DNA of 64,000 nucleotides, taken from NCBI RefSeq assembly GCF_947172395.1, contig NC_069093.1:14109561-14173560 (forward strand), in the 5' to 3' direction. The position numbers and the translations under genes are program-made. Positions 56,740 through 64,000 of the stretch are shown here, one piece after another. The notes below the pieces were generated by a model. That model did no database searches and was not told where the DNA came from. It was given only the letters and a program-made list of their open reading frames with translations. Every line of letters begins with the position of its first letter. Position 1 is the stretch's first letter. The DNA is from Bicyclus anynana. Taxonomy: Eukaryota > Arthropoda > Insecta > Lepidoptera > Nymphalidae.

Positions 56740-59700
56740 TTAAAGAGAATTGGTCAGGAGTGTGTCGCCTTGACAAGCGGGTCCCTGGCTGGGCCAGTTG
56801 CAAGCACCTAGGTTTGGATCAAAACTTAGCTGGATCGGGCAGTTAAAGATGTGAAGTGTAAATCTTTGCTTAGTACAGTCCCATCTACAAGCATAGAATT
56901 TGTTACATTGTTTTGGATGACGGAATAAACCTGCTCTTTGACAGTCAATCGAACCCTGAAGCGTTTCGTCTCTGCTTCTCCACCCACCAGGACCATATCG
57001 ATCAAATGATCGTGAATCAACAGTTACAGTGCCCTTTGATTCTTCTCTCGCTTCAGGAGTAACACTTTCGCCTAATAAAACGGTTTTGTAAGTTGGAGCA
57101 ACAGTTACAGCTTTAACGCGCGGTTTTATTCTGACTCTTTCTGTTGTTGAAATAACGGGTGTGCTTGATACATAACTTTCAGAATAGTCTTTTCTAGCAG
57201 AAGCTGCTGGAATGTTGTAATTGGAATCCTGATAATCTTGATAGAATGAATCGTCAGGAACAATAATTGGATTGAAAGTAGATGTAACAGGTGACACAGT
57301 AGTCACTGTGCTTATAGATGGATCAGTAGAAACTCTTATTGCTTTTTGAGCCCAAGAGTTTTCATTAATATCTCCTCTTTCTGAATCGTCATATCCATTG
57401 CTGTAATTGTCAATATCTTGCTCTGGAACTGAAGGTCTTCTTCCCTTAAGTACTAATACAGGTGATTGGCAACTACACACAGCTCCTAACTTCTTCACTA
57501 AAAGTGGGTTGAAATCATTTATTTTTGTAACAACGGCGACTTTTGGTTTGGTTCTTCTAAGGGGTGCTCTGGGAGAAGTCACTTCAATAATTTCCTGTTT
57601 AACTGGAACCGTTGAATAAGATACTTCAACTGTTCCCGGTGTTGAATAAGAGCCTGTCGAAACTAACCCAGCATCGGTACCAACTGAACCAAAACCAAGC
57701 AACTGAGATTTAGCTGTTTCAACTACTATATTTTGCTTTCTTTTCGGTACTGATGTAGTTGATACTACTACTTGTTCCTGATATGGGTTATAGTTAATAG
57801 TAGGAGCCGCTGTACTTTTGTATCTGTACGATTCGATATTTTCTTGGAAGTTATCTTCTGATGGAGGTAAGTACTCTGGGGCTCGATATGTTGTTGTAGA
57901 CTCGACGTAATAGTTTGGTTCCGTTGTGGATTTAGCAATTGGTCTTAAATATTTCGTCTTTGTCCTTCTAGGTGCTGACGTGACTTCAACGATCTCAGGG
58001 GTATAGGTTGTTGAGACAGTTTTAGGAGGTAAATAGTAGTTATTAGTATTTGATACGGCAGGTTGTGCAGTGGTATAAGTTGTTGATACTAAACCGGCGT
58101 CTGGGCCTACAGTGCCAAACCCTAGTAAATTAGACTTTGCAGTTTCAACAACAATGTTTTGTTTTCTTGTAACTGGTGCTGCCGTACTCGAAACTATGAT
58201 AGGTGTTTCGCTTGGTACAGAGTAATCTTGATATGTACCAAATCTAGAATCAGATTCTAATGATTCACCGTTATTGTATCCAAAGCGCTCGTAACTTACT
58301 ACACGAGATACAGTTTGTCCTGAGGGTGGTAAATATTCTAATGGGCTCACTTCAGGTTTAGCCGTTGATTGTGTTATATAAGTATCCACTGGAGGCAAAT
58401 ATTCAGGTGCATTATATTTCGATTTGGTGGTAGGGGGTAAATATTCCCGTGTCGTTGAGTAAGTACGCGGTCTATAAGTAGATGTTACAGGTGTTTCAGT
58501 TGATACAACTGGTGGCAAATATTCCTCTGCTTTGTAAGCTACCTGTACTTCGGGGGATTGGTAATCAGCTTGATTATATTGATAAGTAGTCTTTGTTTCA
58601 GGAATCGAAGCAAATTGAACAGATTCTACGGACTGAGAGGATCCAGAATTTGACTTTGTATCTATAAATTGCGCTGAACTTTCAAATTGTTGAGAGTAAT
58701 CGGCTGGCCTGTAATCGTACTGATCTTGAGTATTGATATATGAGCTTCTTTGATCGGAGATTGGAGTTGAAGCGGTTGAGAAGGTAACTTCTTGATACTC
58801 TTGTTTGGGAGGTAAATAATCTGGTGCTTTGTATGAGTTAACTTTCTTAGGACCTTCATATTCGGCATAATGATCTTCGTATACTAGTGTAGATGGCGTT
58901 GTTGAGACAAACACAATATCTTTACCAGTTTGGTATTGAGCATTTCCACTGCTTTGGGATTGATGGAACACCTGGTGGGACACAGCGCTTGCATCTGAAT
59001 AACTTGCTGTATTAGAAGATGCAACATTGGATTCTGGTTGACTGTAAGAGTAACCACCTTGACTTACATAAGATTGTTGTGCTGTAGCTTCGTATTCAGT
59101 TGGTCTTGTGACATAGCTTGTCCTAGTTTGCTGTACAGGTTGATATGTTTGAGTAAACACCGATGGAGTTGGTTTTACATATGTTACAGGCTCAACCTTT
59201 TGCGAGTACGTTAGCAGTGGATTTTCGTTTAAACTAACATCGGTCAATTGATATAGTAAACCTGGAGATGCTGTTGTTGAAACGACCTTTTGTCTATTTC
59301 TATATGTTTGAGGCCTATACGTTGAAGTAACAATTGGTGCAGGTGTCGTTGATACAAACTTTTGTTCAAATCTGATAGCTGGTTGTGCATATTCATAACC
59401 TGAATTTGATGAACCTTCATAAGTATTAACTTGGCTAGCATCGACCTGATGTAAAGTTTGTTGACTATAAGTTTGAGGTTCCACTGCAATACTTGGTTTG
59501 GCAGTCGTGTAAATAGTTGTCTGGGGTTGTTCGTATGTGGTACCTGATACATATTCATATCCATTTGATCCACCTACTGCAGATTTGCTATCTTCTCTGT
59601 GAATAGTTTGTTGGCTGAATGCTTGAGAGGTATACGCAGGGTTAACGTACGTTGCCGGCGTTGCTTTTACTGTATATTTGAGAAGGGGGTTTTCATAAAC

Positions 59701-62700
59701 TGTCACAGGGGTAGGTGTTACAGGGCGTGGCGTAGATGATACTGGCACATATTGCTGTGTATTATATGTCTGTATCGTTTGAGAGCTATAACTCTGAGGT
59801 TTGTACGAAACTGAAGGAGATGCTGTAGAGTATTCAACACCTGAGCTTTGTATGTAAGCACTTGGCTGTTGGTATTCGTAACCTTGCGCTTGTTGACTCT
59901 GAGAATACGTATTAATTTTACTGTTATCAACTGTGTGTAATGTTTGTTGGCTGTATGATTGTGGCTGATACGTAGAAACTGCAGGTTGAACGGAAATTGC
60001 TGGCTGAGGTGTTGAATATTGTATGACTGTCTGTGGAACTTCATAGTTGATAGCAGTATTAGTAATTTGACTAGACACATCAACCGTTGGAGTATAAACT
60101 TTACCAGATTCAACTTTGTGCAAAGTTTGATGACTGTAAGACTGAGCTGTTGGTTGGACATAAGTTTCTGGTATGCCAGTGGTGTAAGCTACTAGTTTTC
60201 TAAATGGCTGCTCAGTAACAGGTCTTGGGGTTGAGTATTCAAAGCCAACAGATTCTACTTTATGTATTGTTTGTTGCTGATGTCCAAATCCTTGAGGTTT
60301 GTAAGAAATCACAGTAGCCGATGGAGTTGCTGTAGTATATGAACCGCCATCTTCAAACTTAACGGCAGGCTTTGTGTAATCGTATCCTGTTGTTCCAGCA
60401 TTGTATGTAGAAGAGTAATCCTTATTTTCATACTCATAGCCTTGACCTTGATTATAGTCAGTAACTTGAATCTGAGGTGTGACTTGTTTCACCGGTATCA
60501 ATGTAGGTTGAACGAAAGTGACGGCTGGTTGAGTATAGCCAAATACTTGTTTGATACTAGTTTTTGGCACTGTAGGTACATATGTAGTTTTATATGTCGT
60601 AAAAGGCAAAGGAGTTGCAGTTGTTGGAACTCCAGAGGATGTTGGGTTGGTAACATAACTGTAACCGTCATTTTGAGCTGTGGTCCCAAATTGGGTTATA
60701 GAAACAGCAGGTTCAGCAACATTAGTTTGATGGACTACATCTTGACTATAAGATTGGCTTTGATAGTTACCTTGATCTGCGTAATTAGTGTCAACCAATG
60801 AAGTTTTTCCAACAAGACCCACTCTTACGGCCCCAGCAGTTAAAACGTGAGGAGCACTTGTATAATCTTTATCGTCACTGACATATTCACCAACATTTCC
60901 ACTACTATAACTGCCATAATAAGTGCTTGTACCAGCACTAGTAGTTCCAGTCGTACCACTGGTATATGCATCGAGTTGTCCTTCGATCTTATACAGACTT
61001 TGATACTGTCCCGGCTCCTCATTAAATGCGACGGCGGGCTTTGGATAATCATAACCTCCTGAAAAACTTTGACTATACGAACCGCTGTCTGTAGTTCCTT
61101 TGTATTTTCCAGCGTCAAACGCATCGCTTTGTGTGTATTTGGTGTCAACGTGAGTGTAAGGTACTGCAGGAACAACCAAATGGTCGTACGGTTTTGCGCG
61201 ATCTCCTGTAGGATTATGGACATATTTACCAGAATTATCTTTACGGTAGTATGCCCCAGAGTTGAACCGACTATCATATTTCGGCGATGCACCTACATAA
61301 GCATTGTTTCCTCTGTATTTTCCTGAATCGCCTCCTGCCTTGGCGGTTAGCCTTTGAGAAGCACTAATGGTACTCGCCCTATTAGCTGGGAGTCTGTAGT
61401 CGTCTAGAATTAAAGAACCGCTTGTATATTTCTCTCCTCCATTATAATTTGTGGTTTGTACGAGTCCGAGGCCCTTGTTGATGTCATCTGCTGCAACTAT
61501 ATTATATGAATGTCCACTAGGTTCTCCATGACTACCGATAGCAAAGTCATCATCAATTTGGTAAGTGCCCGGTCCAGCGAACCCTAAATTAGCAGCTTCT
61601 TGGGAAGCAATATAATTCGTATCAAGAACGTCATCCTTAGATAAAAATCCGCTCTGAATGCCTACGAGGTTATCAAATGAAGCTCCAGATACTAAACTCT
61701 GATGAGCTGCAATGTTCACAGAGTCTGCAGTCTTTCCTTGGAATCCAGTAGCACCTGAAAATAAGAAATGTTATTTAAATTAAAGCACCTAACTTATTTT
61801 GAAAATTGAACTGTTTTCGCTTTATTACATTAACAAATTTCGATTTTTTGGTCGTTTAAATCAAATCATGCAAAAAAATATTCAAATCACAACAAGATGA
61901 TGGTAAATTCTAGAGTGACTAACCGCATTTTTTACGTCATTGTCATTGTGTGCTTCTTTTTGTATTGTAACTGTTTAAATTATTTAAAATAACTTATCGT
62001 AACGTAAATTGGCGTAAAAAAATAGTAGTTAGTGTATGTGTGGGATTGGATAACGAGGTCCTGGGTTCGGGCTGAGAAATACTAATAAGTTTTTTTTTGT
62101 CTTATACGAAATTGCCAGTAATTTTAGCCTGAAGTTAGTTCGTTTAACTGTCGGTCCCAGCCATTATAATTAATATCTCATTGCGGTCTTTACGGAATAT
62201 AAAATTATCACCCCTCAACATTGGAGCAGCGTGGTGATTGTTAGCTCTGTATCCCCTCTCCTAGACCTGGGCTATTAGTGAGCCGTTAAGGCTGATAATG
62301 ATGTGTTACCAGTAAGAGCGGCACCGGAGAAGCCGAACGCCTCGGCTTCGTATCTCGCAATGTTCCCACAGGCCGGCACCAGCCACGGCCACTCGCACTT
62401 GAGGCGCGCGGCATCGAACCCGAGACCGAAGGGGCAGCGGAACTCGTACGCGGTCAGAGGCGCCTTCCCGTGGTCCAGACACGCGAAGAACCAGCGACAG
62501 TTCTCTGGGTCGGCGTAGTAACCTGGAAAAATTCACCAAGTAATTATTATCAGATGTTCGCGTTTACGAACGTGTAGTTCCCGTTTTCGTGAAAATACAG
62601 AGATAAAGTATAACTTGTATTACTCGCTGATAATGTAGCTTGCCATTGGTGAAAGAAATTCTAAGATCAGTTTAGTGGTTTAGGCGTAAAAGGGTCCCAA

Positions 62701-63757
62701 ACAAAGTACAGTAGTAGCGACAGGATTCTTCTAAGAAAGGACTACCATCATACTTAGGTATTTATTTTCTTCGGGATAACATTATCAGATATATCAGATA
62801 TCCTCGGTCCAGAGGATATCTGGATCAAGCGGGTTGCAAGATGCCGCTGGATGCTGGCGGCTCGAGACCGTTGTGCTTGGAGGTCCATGCAAGAGGCCTA
62901 TGTCCAGCAGTGGACGTATATTGGCTGATAAGGTAATATTTTCATGGCAACCCTTCGTCACTTACCAACAAAGTTATACTTTACAAGTTTACTGACCTTC
63001 ATGATCAGGACAAATAAACCGTGTCCGCGGCACAGGAGCAATCTCCGACGAGCCTGGACAGGCCTGGGAGTGCGGCAAGCTGCCGGGCCATACGCACACC
63101 TCGTAGCGGGAGTCGAACGCCAGACCTTCGGGACAGTCGAACTCGAATACCTGAAAATGTCATTAGGTTTAGTTTCTGGCAATCGCATCTGTATGAGAAC
63201 AGCACATGCAAGTACGATCGCTAGAAAATGACAGATTAATTGAAAAAGGTATTTAGACTACTAATATATTTTTACCCCAATTGTAAATTAGTGAATAGTT
63301 GTTAAAGTAAACTAAATATCCTACTAAGCGAAAACCTTCTGGGTTCCATGAAATTTATCGTTGAATTGCCTCGAAAATCTAAAAAATTCAGTGTTTAAAC
63401 GATTAACAATGACAAAAACATACTTTACTATGTTTTAACTACACCAATAATCTGCTCTTTTTTGAAAAAAAATCAATTACACATGGAATGTATCTACATA
63501 AAAAAAAAGTCCAATATACCTACATATATTATTTAGTCACTTAACTTAAACTTAATCATTATTTGTACGAAAAGAAGTACGTAAATAAAAACCTTACTGC
63601 TTACCTACCTATCTAACAAATTCCTTAGGTATATGGTATAACTTACAGTGTATTCTGGTGACAGTTGATCAAACTTAACACAACGGTAGAATCTGGCGCA
63701 GGAGCGAGGATGCACGAAGTATCCTTGTCGTGAGCAGGAGAATTCGGTTCGTGTATC
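56740..63757 (-). CDS. Large secreted chitin-binding (peritrophin-A) repeat protein, 5' end beyond window
   Basis: - strand exons 63757-63647, 63150-62997, 62522-62310 and 61754-56740, all in phase with GT-AG introns, encode 1,830 residues. The first visible exon starts at an acceptor, so the N-terminus and presumed signal peptide lie past the right edge. Two type-2 chitin-binding domains come first: SCSRQGYFVHPRSCARFYRC to SQAC (about residues 7-68) and FICPDHEGYYADPENC to PAC (about 83-145), six Cys each. About 1,600 residues of low-complexity sequence follow, with recurring EYLPP, YSQQTLHKVE, STTP and YEY/KPAV motifs. A third domain ends the protein (DCQRAGLFRHPKQCNKFYAC to GPAC), with one extra Cys (RWDC). 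This fits an extracellular cuticle, peritrophic or tracheal matrix protein. No symbol is safe. Confidence 0.92.
62565..62705 (+). repeat. Short interspersed repeat, CGCGTTTxxCGxxCGT family, degraded
   Basis: 'TAACTTGTATTACTCGCTGA' TAATGTAGC and TTGGTGAAAGAAATTCTAAG match the 16480 copy. In an intron of the chitin-binding gene. The nearby 62810-62940 stretch is a LINE 3'-end fragment (GCCGCTGGATGCTGGCGGC, TATGTCCAGCAGTGGACG). Confidence 0.6.
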
Positions 63758-64000
63758 CTATAACCAAACATAAAAGATTTAATTGCAAAAAGTAACCAAA
63801 AACCGGTTTGTACTATATGAAGTTAAATTACAACTTTACGCACTAAAAGTTGACTTGCCAATTATAAAAAAACTTCCAGAAGGCCAGTTGTCCGCTCGTA
63901 AAATTAGCATTATGATCTTCAATCCTTATGTGAGCATGTTCTATTAAAAATTGCGAAAGCCTGACACTCAATTCAAAAGGTTAGCTGCCTTCTGAATTTA
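63758..64000. other. Right edge, intron of the chitin-binding gene
   Basis: Immediately upstream (on the - strand) of the first visible exon. No further exon, domain or repeat seen before the window ends. Confidence 0.5.

Noticed and set aside
57407..61326. Several 60-150 codon frames on both strands inside the chitin-binding gene
   Set aside because: They are frame shadows of a long repetitive coding exon, and their compositions simply mirror its repeats.

Overview
The window is nuclear DNA of an insect, almost certainly a lepidopteran. It is AT-rich, its genes carry long GT-AG introns, the space between exons is packed with tRNA-derived SINE fragments and LINE 3' ends, and the protein-coding genes are clearly animal. 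Nothing bacterial, viral or CRISPR-like was seen. Almost all computed open frames here are short shadows or repeat fragments. The real genes were rebuilt exon by exon from splice sites, reading phase and protein family.

Layout, left to right. (1) 737-9502, + strand: complete 12-exon gene for a hydroxysteroid dehydrogenase-like protein 2 (SDR domain plus C-terminal SCP2 domain). It has two similar alternative ninth exons (6167-6291 and 7093-7163), and only the use of exactly one keeps the frame. (2) 11765-56283, + strand: adenylosuccinate lyase, 492 aa in only three exons. Its first intron is 42.2 kb, about 95 percent of the coding span. (3) Inside that intron, on the - strand, lie two small four-transmembrane genes: a MARVEL/CKLF-like gene (15614-23238, with possible 5' exons near 27 kb and 39-40 kb) and the smooth septate junction gene Snakeskin (42649-53117). 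(4) 56740-63757 and beyond the right edge, - strand: the 3' part of a large secreted cuticle- or mucin-like protein. It has three peritrophin-A chitin-binding domains flanking about 1,600 residues of Tyr/Thr/Ser/Pro/Gln-rich repeats. It converges on adenylosuccinate lyase, with about 460 bp between the stop codons.

The rest is repeats: three tRNA-derived SINE families, a Jockey-like LINE fragment at 12.7 kb, many LINE 3' ends, many copies of short elements ending in a TTTATAATATTAG-type tail, several foldback elements (the largest at 36.9-37.3 kb), perfect hairpins at 20.2, 29.2 and 49.5 kb, and a 50-bp minisatellite at 53.5 kb.

The genes do not form a pathway. Adenylosuccinate lyase is purine synthesis and the HSDL2 product is lipid-related. 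Snakeskin and the chitin-binding protein are both epithelial or cuticular, and the MARVEL gene shares topology with Snakeskin. The observations most worth following up are the self-policing exon pair in the HSDL2 gene, the nested four-TM genes inside the giant intron, and a duplicated pair of exon-like blocks at 39.2 and 40.1 kb with conserved codons, strong donors and no visible start codon.
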